Numbered from the stretch's first letter, positions 47,313 to 59,199 are shown. The stretch is DNA of 64,000 nt from Paraspadella gotoi (GCA_051294375.1 CM119269.1:10041056-10105055); one strand, 5' to 3'. Notes: a model not told the origin generated them from the letters alone. Made by a program: numbers and translations.

Positions 47313-47769
47313 CGGCTAAGTTGCCCATCCACACTTTAGTGAAATTGGTACAACAAACAAAATATATATTTTATATAAAATACGACGGTTCCTTTGTAAA
47401 TTTAAATGCGTATTCGTTCACGATTCGAATTAGTGCTTACCTACCACTAGTATTTCGTTATTAATTTCAAAGATTTACTGGTTCTCCAAAAAAAAAATGT
47501 GCCATAAATTTTTTTTAAATTACGATGGATTTACACGCTTTTCAAATTAACTAATTAACTAATTAATTAGTTAAATTCCGACATGACATGACATGGCATG
47601 ACGATGACAATGAGGAGGATGACGGCAAAGAAGAATACGACAACGACATCAATGAAAAGGATAACAACGACAATCGTCCTTCAGCTCAGCTCAGCTCAAT
47701 CGAAAAAAAAAGGCACAGGATATCAGAGTGAACCTCCGCTTTGCCCTTTTTAGCAGCGAGGGAATTTGA

Positions 47770-47797
47770 AAGAGAGAGAGAGAGAGAGATTAGAGAG

Positions 47798-47853
<56 letters not shown>

Positions 47854-47925
47854 GGAGAGGAGAGAGTGATGGGAGGAGAGAAAGGAGGAGAGTGAGAGAG
47901 AGGGAGGACAGGGGAGACGAGGAGT
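47770..47925. repeat. (GA)n microsatellite block
   Basis: GA repeats with interruptions. Confidence 0.9.
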
Positions 47926-48377
47926 GGGAAAGAGCAGAGACAGAAGAAGCGACACCAGAGAAGACCCACGAATACCTCCTCACCCCTGGTTCACCCCCGG
48001 AATTCTTAGCTTAAGACTTTTCTCTAATAGGAGACACAACACAATCCGTGCAGACAGGAATCAGAAGGAATTTAAAGTGAGGAGGAAGGAAAGAAAGATT
48101 CTCTCCCTCTTTTTCTCGCTCATAACTTTGTTGACCGCCTTCAGCGATTTTCTTTTCTGCCGCTGATGTCGTCAATGATTTGGTTGAGGGCAGAGTTTCG
48201 TTGGTCCCTTTGCGCCATCAAGAAATGTATAGAAGCAATGTTGCTTTAGACCACGGAACCATCAGCAATTGGGGTTGCTTCCGCCCGTTGCGTCTTCGAC
48301 ACCCAATAAAAATGGAGACAAACCGACTGTATTGTACCATCTGTATAGAAGTTACTACATTACAACACCAAGGTCGC

Positions 48378-48545
48378 TCATGAAATTGGGACAACCAATA
48401 TAACAATTGTTCATTCATTCAAAAAATAAGCAATCTTGCCCTTCACTTTGGACAAGCTATGATGGGTTAAGGGCTTCATTCCCTAAGGGCTCCAAGATAA
48501 TAACACAGAAGGAACGAGGAAGCTTTCAGGACTTTCTCTCAGTCG
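48378..48545 (+). repeat. Dispersed repeat family R1, copy
   Basis: Starts ATGAAATTGGGACAACCAATATAAC and contains GCAATCTTGCCCTTCACTTTGG, then GAAGCTTTCAGGACTTTCTCTCA, in the same order as the copy at 43045. Confidence 0.7.
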
Positions 48546-48826
48546 TCTATCATCTCCGAGAAAACGTTCTTTCTCTCTCGATTAAATGTTATAATGTTAT
48601 AATATATAATTTTTGTACCAAACTTGTACCATGCTTCATAAATACAGCATCCTAACCGAGATGATCAGTAAATCGACTCACGCACGCTCGGTAGGCGGCG
48701 CGGCGGTAAAGAGATGTGGCGTCGCAAGTTGAAAAGAGGCGCTACTCATCCTCCGGCGCACGAATCCTTTCAACGACGCTAACTTTTCCATCTTTTCCTC
48801 GTTTCTCTCTCAAAAATCCTTAATCT

Positions 48827-48827
<1 letters not shown>

Positions 48828-48893
<66 letters not shown>
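48828..48893. repeat. (CT)n microsatellite
   Basis: Interrupted CT repeat. Confidence 0.9.
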
Positions 48894-49635
48894 GTCATTC
48901 TGGCTGTCTAAGTGTATAAGTGTATAACCGTATATAGTGGATCCTAATGGTTATGAGCTGATGACCCACCGAGTCCCGACTAAAGGTGGGGTGAATGTAT
49001 GGCTGATTGTCCGATGTATTATCTTTTTAATATTAATATCTTTGTATTACTTCCTTCCCTAACGTCTGTCTCTCACTCAATATTTCGTTCTCTAAATCAG
49101 ACGCTCCCACAAAAAACCACACACAACCACATCCCCACACAAACGAGAGAGATAATCTCGGAGGATTTCTCACATTATGAATCAAATCCTTTGGAAACTC
49201 ACGAAGCGAAAGCGGAGGAAGAAGAGAAGAAAGTATTAAAAAGAAAAGAAAGAGGAAGAAAGAGAGTGATAAAGAGAAAGAGAAAAACGCATCGTGAATT
49301 ATATAAGAGAAGAGAAGACTCTGTGATAGGTGAGGTTATTTGTCGAGACATTCATCCTTGGTTATTACAAAGATAAGGCTTTTCTTTTCTTTTCTTTTCC
49401 ATTTTTGTATTTCGTAAAGTCAAATAGTTATCTAAAATATTAAATTTAAAAGATAAACATTTGAGTAAGAACTAAATAAAACAAAAAAAGAAACAAAAAA
49501 AACCTCAGAATTAACAAAAGAACAGTCGAAGTTTCAGGGAAAAGAAAAAGAAGAAGAAAAAAAGAGATAAAACGGAAATAAATTCGTTTATATATAAAAA
49601 TATTCCGTTAATCGCAGTTAATTTCGTTTTCGCTT
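48894..49635. other. Intronic spacer
   Basis: Mixed to A-rich sequence. A 125-codon frame at 48999-49376 becomes Lys/Glu-rich and has no splice or domain support; it is not called as a gene. Confidence 0.4.
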
Positions 49636-49638
49636 CAG

Positions 49639-49745
49639 GGTCGTCATCGTCGTCGTCGTCGTCATCGTCCGGCAGAGGACGTGATCTTCTCGTCGCTAAA
49701 GTTCAACTCGTTCTCATCGTCGCTCCCTCCATCGTCTGTCCCCAG
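49639..49745 (+). CDS. Exon candidate with serine run and hydrophobic strand
   Basis: Acceptor CGTTTTCGCTTCAG and donor CCCCAG/GTGAGG. Two bases plus 35 codons: ten serines from (TCG)n, then GRGRDLLVAKVQLVLIVAPS and IVCPQ. Entry phase completes the glycine codon left by 45215-45344, giving three exons in one consistent frame. The hydrophobic stretch VQLVLIV is too short and too near a loop to be a clear membrane helix and is more like a beta strand. Alternative in-frame donor AGG/GTAAGG lies about 30 bases downstream. Family unknown. Confidence 0.45.
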
Positions 49746-49799
49746 GTGAGGAGAGGGCAGATTGAGGTCAGGGTAAGGATTTAATTGACGGGATGATGG

Positions 49800-49931
<132 letters not shown>

Positions 49932-50294
49932 TTTTGTGATTTTTTTGGGTGAGTTCAGGGTGAGGACTTTGATGGGTAGAGAAAGGTAAAGAGAAGTAAT
50001 ATTACAACAATAAAACAAAAGACTAGTAAAAAAATTTAGAATTTCTTTTTTTTCGTAACAAGAGGATTGTAGGGTAAGTTAACTTTTAAGATGAAAGTGA
50101 GAAGAGGAAAAGGTTATGGATGAGCCTTAGAGGTGAGGAAAGGGTCGAGATGAGAATTGACGAAGTGAGTCAGGACATGGACCTTGGGGTCAGTTCATCC
50201 CAGATTCGATCCTCAAGCGAGTCGTCAATTTCTTTCCCAAGTGACTCGTCTTCTCTCTCGATGGAACCGTCCCTTCGTCGCTCCCATCTTTCCA

Positions 50295-50356
50295 TTTTTA
50301 GTCCATTTTTAGTCCATTTTTAGTCCATTTTTAGCCCATTTTTAGTCCATTTTTAA
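50295..50356. repeat. 12-bp tandem repeat TTTTAGTCCATT
   Basis: Five copies, the fourth reading TTTTAGCCCATT. Upstream, a 67-codon frame (50120-50323) has a Ser/Glu-rich, plausible composition but contains a donor-like GAG/GTGAGG and no acceptor, so it is left uncalled. Confidence 0.9.
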
Positions 50357-50790
50357 TCCTTTTGCAGTCAATTTAACTTTGGAGATATAAGAAAAGTTAC
50401 ATATAACAAAGAAGTGAGTAAAGGATACTTATAAGTTTTGAGGACAGCTGATAAGAGATATTGAAGGAGAGTGAAAAGAAATGAAAATATGGTCATATGA
50501 TAATACAGTGTTGACAGTTTTTGGGAATGATAATAACTTAATAAGATACATTTTTTTTCAATCTACAGCCCAACAATCGTAAAATTTAACAATTAATTAA
50601 TATTAAATAGAAAGAAATTGAAATTGAAAGTGAAGGAGTAAGAAAGTGAAAATAAGAAGAAGAAGAAAGAGCTCAAAAAAAGTTTTCTATCTTTAACCTT
50701 TTCTTCTTTTAAGCTTTTGCCTAATCCCTTCCTTAATTTTCTGATCTCTCCTATCCCTTTCCCTCTTCCCCAATCCCTTCCCCTGTTCCC

Positions 50791-51047
50791 NNNNNNNNNN
50801 NNNNNNNNNNNNNNNNNNNNNNNNNNNNNNNNNNNNNNNNNNNNNNNNNNNNNNNNNNNNNNNNNNNNNNNNNNNNNNNNNNNNNNNNNNNNNNNNNNNN
50901 NNNNNNNNNNNNNNNNNNNNNNNNNNNNNNNNNNNNNNNNNNNNNNNNNNNNNNNNNNNNNNNNNNNNNNNNNNNNNNNNNNNNNNNNNNNNNNNNNNNN
51001 NNNNNNNNNNNNNNNNNNNNNNNNNNNNNNNNNNNNNNNNNNNNNNN
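50791..51047. other. Assembly gap, 257 N
   Basis: Ends directly in a (GA)n tract (51048-51077), so the microsatellite probably caused the break. Confidence 1.
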
Positions 51048-51080
<33 letters not shown>

Positions 51081-51609
51081 TGACGTGGCGCCATTACGAC
51101 TCTGGATTTTCTTTCTCCATTTTCTCGACTTCGGGTCAAAAAGCCTCGGGACATTTTTGGGTCTTCGATTTGGGGTCATGAGTCTCAACTGTAGGTCATT
51201 GGCTTTTTTGGGGTCAGTCGGGTCGCCAGCATCGCCTGGTGTCGGTTAGGATGCGTTGGTATAAACGTGGTGAGAGATGGTAGGTCAGTCCGCCTCTCAA
51301 TTCCATCTAAGAAAATTTTAAAAGATAATTATTTTATGTTACACGTTTTTATATATTTGATATTCCACGATTCTAAACTTCCAAATTTCTATACTTTAAA
51401 ATTTTAATACTCCAATATTCGCACATATTTCCATTTTTCCATAAATCTTCTCTTTCCTCTCTCCATTTCTTGTCGATTCCATTTTTCTATTTTTCCCTTT
51501 TTCCAATTTTTCATTTCCCAATATTTCCCAGTTCTTTCCAAAATTCTCTGACCAAAAAGCGAAGGCGACTAAATTCGCGTTTCTTTCCTAAAAATAATTT
51601 ATATACGAT

Positions 51610-51885
51610 CTTCGATAAAACAGATTTGCCTTCTAATATGCTACCTAATATTCCATCAAATATGTCATCTTACATGCCATCTGATATGCCATATAATTTT
51701 CTACCGGTTTTGCCAATTGATTTGCCAACTGATTTTCTATCTGATTAGCAACATGATTTGTCATCTAATTAGCAACCCGAAATGCCATCTGATTTGCGAC
51801 TTAATCTGCCATCAGATTAGTTATTTGATTTCTCGTCACCTTCGCCATCGAATTTTTCACCATGTTTGCCATCCGTTTTCTGACA
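51610..51885. repeat. CATCTGATTTGC minisatellite-like array
   Basis: TGCCATCTGATTTG/TGCCATATAATTTT words of about 12-16 bases repeat imperfectly about fifteen times. Confidence 0.75.
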
Positions 51886-51989
51886 GATCGACTGGCACTT
51901 TGGGCAAATAGTGGCGCCTCTCACGCTCAGTTCACAGCTCTGCCTTTAATCTCACGGAATTCGACTCACAGAGACGGTGGTGTAAGGAA

Positions 51990-52265
51990 ATAATTAGCAA
52001 AGGATAAATAAAAAAAACGCGATACTATTTTTTTTAGTTGCGACGCGAGTACTCGAGGAGCAACTTTTCGGTTGGTCGGTCCCGCGGTCGGTCCGTCGGT
52101 ATGTCTGTAAGTCGGTCTGTCCCACTTATGCCTATAGTTTGTTGCTCATTTGTTAAAAATCAAATCTAAGCGACTACTGGTACTGCCGTTTGTTTTTAAA
52201 GAAATCTTATAAGTAAAAAGAAAAGTAATGCGGCGCAACACCTTGGAATAACCGTTCCTTGTTCT
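51990..52265 (+). repeat. Dispersed repeat family R2, second copy
   Basis: TTTTAGTTGCGACGCGAGTACTCG, a GGTC/GGTCCG array, CTAAGCGACTACTGG, then GCGGCGCAACACCTTGGAAT and CCGTTCCTTG. The order matches 4085-4395. Confidence 0.7.
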
Positions 52266-52269
52266 ATTT

Positions 52270-52998
52270 TTCTTCAGCGTTTTTTTTTCTATAAATTTTG
52301 TTTAGTACATCGTTCTTCTGATTTTTAAACTTTTAATATATATACGTAAAATTGAACAAAATGGTTTTCAAAACCTATTTAATCTAAATATTCAAATAAT
52401 TTTTTTAAATGAGTCATAAACGAGGAAAAAAACCGAGGAACGAATAAACGAGAGCAGCTGCTTCCCATAAAACTGGCGGAACGAGGAAAAATCGCCTCAT
52501 CAAAAATCTTGGGCGCGAAAAACTAAAATGGGGATATAAAAAAAAAGGTGACACGGGTTAAAAAAAAGAAATAGGGATAAAAAAAGTGAAATGAGGGATA
52601 AAGGAAAGGTGACATGGGGATAAAAATATGGGGATAAATAAAAGCTGACATTGGGATATCAAGGGAGTAAAAAATTGAAATTGTTAAATTGCTGAATAAA
52701 AAAGTTTAAAATTCAATAGGAAAAAATGATAATGATAAAAAATTTAATAATAAAATTTTTAAAAAACGGGAATAAAGTAAAACTGACAGAGTAATAAAAA
52801 AAAAGAAGCGGATAAAAAACGAATTAAGTAAGTATTTTAAAACAAAAAGTGAGTAGAAATTCGGGTACAAAGGGAAACTTGGTATCGTTGTCAACCAGGA
52901 AAATTTTGAGTTGTTAAACTAATGTGCTGAAGATTTAATGTTAGGAAGAGAAATAGAGAGACTGTGCTATACTCTATTTAATAGAAGGAGAAAAGGAT
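52270..52998. other. A-rich spacer
   Basis: GGGATAAAAA words recur irregularly between 52530 and 52660. No gene is supported. Confidence 0.5.
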
Positions 52999-53220
52999 TT
53001 GACGATAAGAATACGGTATCACATGCATTCCACTGTCTCTGTTTTTATCTCTCTCTCTCTCTCTCTCGCCTCTCCCATCGTTAAACTGACTGGAGGGAGG
53101 CAACAAAATTTTTTGTCACTCTTTCCTTTTTTTCTCTTACTTTTTCTTCTTCTCCTTCTTTTTCTTTTTATCTTTACCCCTATTTTTTTTCCTCCTCGTA
53201 TCTTTTATTTTCCCTTTCAG

Positions 53221-53411
53221 CGCCTCTACCGCCTTTTTTTTCCGCGTCTTTGGCGACGCAATTTAAAACTGATGGCGCATTTGGTCTCAGGAAAAACCAA
53301 TTTAAAATTCCGGCGTCGCTCATTGCGACTTTGGAGGAGAAGGAGGAGGGAGAGGCTGAGATACAACCTGACTTGGATTTGTTACTCCGGCGAGAGACAA
53401 GGAAAAGCTGA
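53221..53411 (+). CDS. Weak exon candidate, possibly terminal
   Basis: A long pyrimidine tract and CCCTTTCAG precede 53221. Read after two bases, the frame gives PLPPFFSASLATQFKTDGAF, LRKNQFKIPASLIATLEEKE and then a Leu/Asp/Arg-rich end to a TGA at 53409-53411. The last third overlaps a minisatellite, which weakens it. AATAAA near 53566 could serve as a poly(A) signal if the exon is terminal. Other frames are arginine/tryptophan-rich. Confidence 0.25.
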
Positions 53412-53515
53412 CCCGGGCTTGTCACTCGAGATGGAGAGACAAGGACAAGCTGACTTGGGTTTGTCACGCAATATAGGGAGATAAGGACAAGCTGACCCGG
53501 TTTTGTTTCTCCCTC
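53350..53515. repeat. About 42-bp minisatellite, four units
   Basis: Units contain GAGACAAGGACAAGCTGACTTGG and TTTGTCACTC. The first unit is the most divergent. Confidence 0.8.
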
Positions 53516-53975
53516 TGAACCGGGTTCGTCAATAATTCTGAAGCTTTTTTTTCTAATTGCAAATTAATAAAAGTATAAATGATAAATTAATGTCTCAAAA
53601 CACATTGGACAGTCATCTAAGGATCATCTCTATTATCTATACCCCCTCAAGTTAAAAAAAGCTAAGAATTAGTTTTCTCTCATTTCTTTATATCAAACTA
53701 ACATTTTTTGGATTCAGCAGTTAAGTACGAAAGTCGTTTTTTAGTGTTTACCGCATCATCCGAACAATTTCTTTTTTTTATATTTAATTAAAAAATTATT
53801 CCAAATTAAATGCGTCGTTAGTAGCGAGAGTTTTCGCTTTTCTGACAGAAAATGAGAAGAAAAAATCCAGAGCGACTTTTTTCTTTTTTTCTTTCTTTTT
53901 TTCTTTTTTTCTTCGTCGTCTTAGTTTAAACTTTCGCTCAGTCTCGTTTTTTTCGTTTTCTTTATCATCTTTCTC
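53516..53975. other. Spacer
   Basis: AT-rich and T-rich sequence. Nothing supported. Confidence 0.4.
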
Positions 53976-53984
53976 TCTCTCTCT

Positions 53985-54055
<71 letters not shown>
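53976..54055. repeat. (CT)n microsatellite
   Basis: CT repeat, followed by T-rich sequence to about 54345. Confidence 0.9.
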
Positions 54056-54345
54056 ACTAACTCATTATTTCTATCGTCGTCTTTTGAAACAAAAAAAACG
54101 AAAACCTTTTGTCTCCTTTTTCTTTTTTCTTCTTTTTTCCCTAGTTTTTCCCTCCTTATTCTTTTATTTTCTTAATATTTTCTTCTTACTTTACCTTACA
54201 TTATTATATTTTAATCTTTACAATTTACTTTTTTTTTCCTTTTCTTTCTTTTTCTTTTGTTCATCTTTTTTCTTTTCTTTCTTTTTTTTCTCTTTTTCTT
54301 TTTCCTCGATTTTTTTTCTTCGATTTTTTAATTTTTTCTCTTGGG

Positions 54346-54925
54346 ACAAAGAAAAAGTTCGTCTCTTACCATAGACTTAGAATGAGGATTCCATAATGTG
54401 ATTTGATGTCCCGGTACAAAGTTACTGCGATGCACTAGTGCCACGATACAGTCAAGACCCGGTTCGAATACCCAAGTATAATTGGATGCAGTGAACTTAC
54501 ATGGCCTTCTTTGGGATCAATTCCTAATAGAACCATTATGCTCTTTTATGTAAGAGAACCGAAACATTTGTATGTCCATGGGTCATTGCTTGGACACATC
54601 TGCAATATTACAATTCTATTTTGCTCCATTAGCAACATTTCTTCGCGCGGTTCCGATATTTACTGAGCCAAACCCGACTCTAGCGTGAGACTCCCTTTTC
54701 CCCAGTCCCACTCCAGTTAATAAAAATAGCTCCTCATTGCTCCCCCTTACTCGATCCACTCCATATAGTAAAGCTCCAACGAAGCTCTCCTCATTTTTAC
54801 TGCACCCCTTCCCGAATCCATACAGTGAAGGCAAAGCTCCACCGAAGCCTTTTCTCCTTTCTTGTCTCGGGACATTAATTTCGGTTTTTTCGCAAGAAAC
54901 AAGAAGTCTTTCTGATCGTTTTAAG
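54346..54925. other. Unique sequence, no gene called
   Basis: Mixed composition. A box-B-like word (GGTTCGAATAC) at 54461 hints at a degraded tRNA-derived repeat. No exon is supported. Confidence 0.4.
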
Positions 54926-55004
54926 TGCCTCTCTTCTCTCTCTCGTCCTCTCTCTGCTCTCTCTCTCTTCTCTCTCTCTCCTCTCTCTCTTCACTCACTT
55001 CAAG

Positions 55005-55222
55005 TTTCTCGCCGCTTCATGAGCCTCGAGGCGTCGCCTCCTTCGAACCGCAGCGTACCTTCGTCGTCATCATCATCATCATCCTCATCATCATCATCAT
55101 TATCATCATCATCATCTTCCCTCTGGAATCGTCGAGTGACTCTTCATCTACACGAAATTCCTGATCTCGACACGATTATGATTCTGGCGGCGGACGAAGG
55201 AAGGACGAGCCTCACTTTGAAG
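55005..55222 (+). CDS. Exon candidate with long serine run
   Basis: A CT-rich tract and CACTTCAAG form the acceptor, and AAG/GTTGGA is a modest donor just before a 10-N gap. Two bases plus 72 codons are open: a Ser/Pro start, about 20 serines from (TCA)n at 55060-55116, then LWNRRVTLHLHEIPDLDTIM and ILAADEGRTSLTLK. Exit phase 0 fits the next exon. The L-W-N followed by a run of beta-type sequence is faintly like the membrane-proximal Calf-2 region of integrin alpha chains, but this is not decisive. A second open frame (isoleucine run) exists. Confidence 0.4.
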
Positions 55223-55596
55223 GTTGGAANNNNNNNNNNGTTGTCGTCGTTGTTGTCGTTTTTATTTAATTTGTTGCCGTTATTTAATGGTTTGGTTGTT
55301 TTATATTCACGATACTAGTCTCGTATTAGTTGTTTTGTTGGTTATTTGTCCTAGGGTAATATTTATTTCGTTAATTAATCAATAAATGGGATGATTCATC
55401 AATAAAATATTCATGAACCAATTATTTTAATGAATAATTGAGGTAATGATCGATCGCGTAAATCAATAAATCAATCAATCAATCAATAGAATTACTGACT
55501 AATAAACAATTAGGCAACTGGTCAGTTTAAAGACGCGTGCATTATCGATCGACGAAGTGATAATCAATCAATCAATCATTCAATCAATCACTTCAG

Positions 55597-55696
55597 GTCT
55601 CAGGCTTCGATTCTTCGGCGTCGAAATCTATGGAAATCATTCACGCGTCGACGGAAGGAGAAATTGTGGGCAACGCCGATTTGGGGACATTTAGAG
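55597..55696 (+). CDS. Exon, truncated by gap
   Basis: Acceptor CAATCACTTCAG. The phase-0 frame reads VSGFDSSASKSMEIIHASTE and then GEIVGNADLGTFR before running into the 911-N gap. Ordinary amino-acid composition and a phase match to 55005-55222 support coding. The donor and the rest of the exon are lost in the gap. Confidence 0.5.
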
Positions 55697-56607
55697 NNNN
55701 NNNNNNNNNNNNNNNNNNNNNNNNNNNNNNNNNNNNNNNNNNNNNNNNNNNNNNNNNNNNNNNNNNNNNNNNNNNNNNNNNNNNNNNNNNNNNNNNNNNN
55801 NNNNNNNNNNNNNNNNNNNNNNNNNNNNNNNNNNNNNNNNNNNNNNNNNNNNNNNNNNNNNNNNNNNNNNNNNNNNNNNNNNNNNNNNNNNNNNNNNNNN
55901 NNNNNNNNNNNNNNNNNNNNNNNNNNNNNNNNNNNNNNNNNNNNNNNNNNNNNNNNNNNNNNNNNNNNNNNNNNNNNNNNNNNNNNNNNNNNNNNNNNNN
56001 NNNNNNNNNNNNNNNNNNNNNNNNNNNNNNNNNNNNNNNNNNNNNNNNNNNNNNNNNNNNNNNNNNNNNNNNNNNNNNNNNNNNNNNNNNNNNNNNNNNN
56101 NNNNNNNNNNNNNNNNNNNNNNNNNNNNNNNNNNNNNNNNNNNNNNNNNNNNNNNNNNNNNNNNNNNNNNNNNNNNNNNNNNNNNNNNNNNNNNNNNNNN
56201 NNNNNNNNNNNNNNNNNNNNNNNNNNNNNNNNNNNNNNNNNNNNNNNNNNNNNNNNNNNNNNNNNNNNNNNNNNNNNNNNNNNNNNNNNNNNNNNNNNNN
56301 NNNNNNNNNNNNNNNNNNNNNNNNNNNNNNNNNNNNNNNNNNNNNNNNNNNNNNNNNNNNNNNNNNNNNNNNNNNNNNNNNNNNNNNNNNNNNNNNNNNN
56401 NNNNNNNNNNNNNNNNNNNNNNNNNNNNNNNNNNNNNNNNNNNNNNNNNNNNNNNNNNNNNNNNNNNNNNNNNNNNNNNNNNNNNNNNNNNNNNNNNNNN
56501 NNNNNNNNNNNNNNNNNNNNNNNNNNNNNNNNNNNNNNNNNNNNNNNNNNNNNNNNNNNNNNNNNNNNNNNNNNNNNNNNNNNNNNNNNNNNNNNNNNNN
56601 NNNNNNN
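55697..56607. other. Assembly gap, 911 N
   Basis: The largest gap of the window. It interrupts an exon. The right flank (56608-56735) shows an imperfect tandem repeat (TGCTTGATGAGTTTGCAAGC / TGCTTGATAAGTTTGTC), suggesting a satellite inside. Confidence 1.
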
Positions 56608-56739
56608 ATGCTTGATGAGTTTGCAAGCAAAATGGAAAGCAATATTCGCTTCTTGCTTGATAAGTTTGTCAGAAAAAAGTCATATCTGCTTTATGCTTGT
56701 CAATTTTGAAAGTTTGTAAGCAATCAAGAACAAAAAGGA

Positions 56740-57240
56740 GGAAAATATATTCTTCTTGCTTGAGAGGTTAAACAAAGAGTAGAAGTCAATAATTGTTTTT
56801 AATTTGATTATTTTGGATGCAAGACAGTTTTATAATTTTTTTTACACTTATCTAAAAGTAAAAAGGAAAAAAAAGAGAAAATTCTAAAAAAATATGTAAG
56901 TAAATAAATAAATAAATACAGACTCACATAATAAAAACCAAACGACGTGATTTAAAAAAAAAAGAATATGATCATGAAATGACGCCAACGATTTTTTTAT
57001 ATCTATTAATCAATTAATTAATGAATTAAACCCGGAGAAAAAGGAGATAATTTTTTTTCTCCTGAAAATCGAAAGATTTTTTTCATTTCGAACAAAAGAC
57101 AAAAGAAAAAAATTGGGATGGATCCTTCTCATCGCGACATCCCTCTAATTAGTTCGAGCTACGTATCTTCTTTCGTAGAGATAACTTGATTACTTTCGCG
57201 TAAAAAAAAATACCGTTTGTCTTGATTAACAACATGATGT
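56740..57240. other. AT-rich spacer
   Basis: A-rich and T-rich sequence. Nothing supported. Confidence 0.4.
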
Positions 57241-58050
57241 TCTTTTTTTTTTTTGTTGACGCGAGCGGAAACGAGGGAAAACGTAAACAAAAGGGAAGAG
57301 CCTTTCATTCTTTCTTTCTTTTTTTCTTTTCGTTCCACTCGTTCTTCTCTTTTCTTTTAAATTTTAAATCTTATTTTTCTTCTCTCTTTTTTGTTTCTTT
57401 CTTTCTCTCTTTTCGTATGTTATCTCTTTTCTTTCGCTGTTCGTCTTATTCTTTCAAGTTTTCTTTCTATTCTTTATTTCTAGCTCACCTTTCTTCTTGT
57501 ACGTTTTCCATTTTCTCTCTTTTTCTTTCTTTTTTTTTCTTCTTATAAATTTTCTATTTCCTCATATAAATGTTATTTTTTAAAAACTTCTTTCACCCAT
57601 CCTTCCCATTTTTTTTTTCGTTCTCTCCCCCCCTCTCTCTCGTTCTCTCTCTCTCAATTTCTCTTACCCTCTCTTCCCCCTCCCTTGTAATTTACATTGT
57701 TTCACTTTTTTTTCCTCCTATTTACTTTTCACTTTCCCTCACATTTCTCACGCTACCAGCTCCTCCTTTTTATCTTCCTGATTTTCTTTTCTTTTTTTCC
57801 TTCCTCCTTTTTTGCTAATTTTCTTTCCTTCATTTCCTCTTCTTCTCCAAGTTCTGGATGGAACCGAGTTCTGGATGGAACCGAGAGGGGGATTCTATTA
57901 TTCCTTTGTCTATCATTTGTCTTCCTCCTTCCTCATTATCTTTTTTTCTCGATCTTCTTCCTCTTCCTCCTCCCCTTTCCCTTCTTCTTCCTCCTCCTCT
58001 TCCTCTCCCAGTTTTTCTTTTTCATCGTCGACTTACTTCGATAATTATTA
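57241..58050. repeat. T/C-rich low-complexity tract
   Basis: About 800 bases of TTTTCTT/CTCC sequence. A perfect 17-base direct repeat, GTTCTGGATGGAACCGA, lies at about 57850-57883. Frames across it are Phe/Ser runs. Confidence 0.85.
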
Positions 58051-58088
58051 ATTTAAGAAGACGGAGCATCCAGGGCGACAACAAAGGG

Positions 58089-58224
<136 letters not shown>

Positions 58225-58586
58225 AAAATTCTATTAATGAACGTTGATTGAATTTCTCTCTCATTCTCTTTCCTCTCCTTCCTTTCCTACCTCCCTCCCT
58301 TCTTCTTCTCATTCCCTCCCTTCTTCTCTCCCACCCTCTCTCCTTCCCTCCTCCCTCTTATCATTCTCCTTTCTTTTCCCTTCCTCTCTTCTCTCTATCT
58401 CTATCTCTCTCATTCCCTCGCCCACGCATACGATTGGCCCAGGAGTTAAACGCTCTTACCTTCGTTTCTCTTTTATTTTCTTTTTTTTTAATTTCCTTTT
58501 TCTTTTGATTTATTCTCATTTTATGGCAAAAACGTTTTGTTTTTTTCTTTCCGATAAACTTGATCGACCGCTCATTAACCTTTCAG

Positions 58587-58712
58587 AAGAAGACGAACAA
58601 TATCTGTCGTTCGATTGGCTGCGACAAAACTCAAAATCGCTCCTATTGGTTGGAGTACTCATCTGTTTGTTGCTCCTGTTCGCGACGGCAACGATCGTCT
58701 TCTATAAATGCG
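58587..58712 (+). CDS. Exon: transmembrane segment of a type I membrane protein
   Basis: Acceptor CATTAACCTTTCAG precedes 58587 and donor GCG/GTATTG follows 58712. Two bases, 41 codons and one base encode an acidic stretch (EEDEQYLSFDW), a polar turn with lysine, a clear 20-25 residue hydrophobic helix (VGVLICLLLLFATAT) and FYKC. Composition and topology (acidic outside, lysine/cysteine inside) fit a single-pass membrane anchor. Joined to the next exon it reads YKCGFMARHR, resembling the K-x-G-F-F-K-R juxtamembrane motif of integrin alpha chains, with FM for FF. Other Ig-type receptors can also show basic residues here, so the family stays open. Confidence 0.65.
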
Positions 58713-58833
58713 GTATTGGCGGGAAAAAATTTCGAAAAATATGCAATTTAAATTCGAGAAATACATATATTCCGTCATTTTGGGAATCGTTGGCACAGTA
58801 ATTCCTAATGCATAGTTTTCCTTCCCCGTTAAG

Positions 58834-58928
58834 GCTTCATGGCGCGGCATAGGGTCACACTGCCCTCGCAACGAGGCTACGGCGAGTCCGGGTTGCCTCC
58901 CTACTCCCGACCGGATCAAAACGGAGGG
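58834..58928 (+). CDS. Exon: juxtamembrane cytoplasmic tail
   Basis: Acceptor TTTCCTTCCCCGTTAAG and donor GGAGGG/GTGAGT. Two bases plus 31 codons complete the glycine codon left by 58587-58712 across a 121-base intron. The peptide is FMARHRVTLPSQRGYGESGL followed by PPYSRPDQNGG: basic near the membrane, then Pro/Tyr/Gly-rich, containing PPY, a potential WW-domain ligand. It exits in phase 0, so at least one more exon lies downstream and was not identified. Confidence 0.55.
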
Positions 58929-59195
58929 GTGAGTTAAAAATTTTAAATCGAGGCTAAACTGAAGTCGAGTCTTGAATTATAAATAAAAATAATAAATATC
59001 GTTTTTAGCGACGATTGCGCTTATGAAATATGGTGATATTGAAACTAAATGATTATGACATTGATAATGATATTAAAAAATAATGATAGATTGATTTTGT
59101 TATTTCCAGACTTCCGAATAAAGCTAAACTTGCGCCATATTTTTGTGATTCAGAGTGATTTACATTGTCATGTTGTACCATTGCTTGCTTGCTTT
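58929..59195. other. Intron start, AT-rich
   Basis: Follows the donor at 58929. Nothing else is supported. Confidence 0.4.
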
Positions 59196-59199
59196 CTCT

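Noticed and set aside
48999-49376. 125-codon frame ending in a Lys/Glu-rich region
   Set aside because: No acceptor or donor in frame, and the second half is purine low complexity.
54400-54500. Possible tRNA gene (box-B-like GGTTCGAATAC at 54461)
   Set aside because: No matching box A at 43-45 bases upstream and no acceptor-stem pairing; at most a SINE relic.
55630-56709. Very long frames across gaps (also 24522-25450, 1959-2585, 50693-51188)
   Set aside because: They consist mostly of unknown bases.
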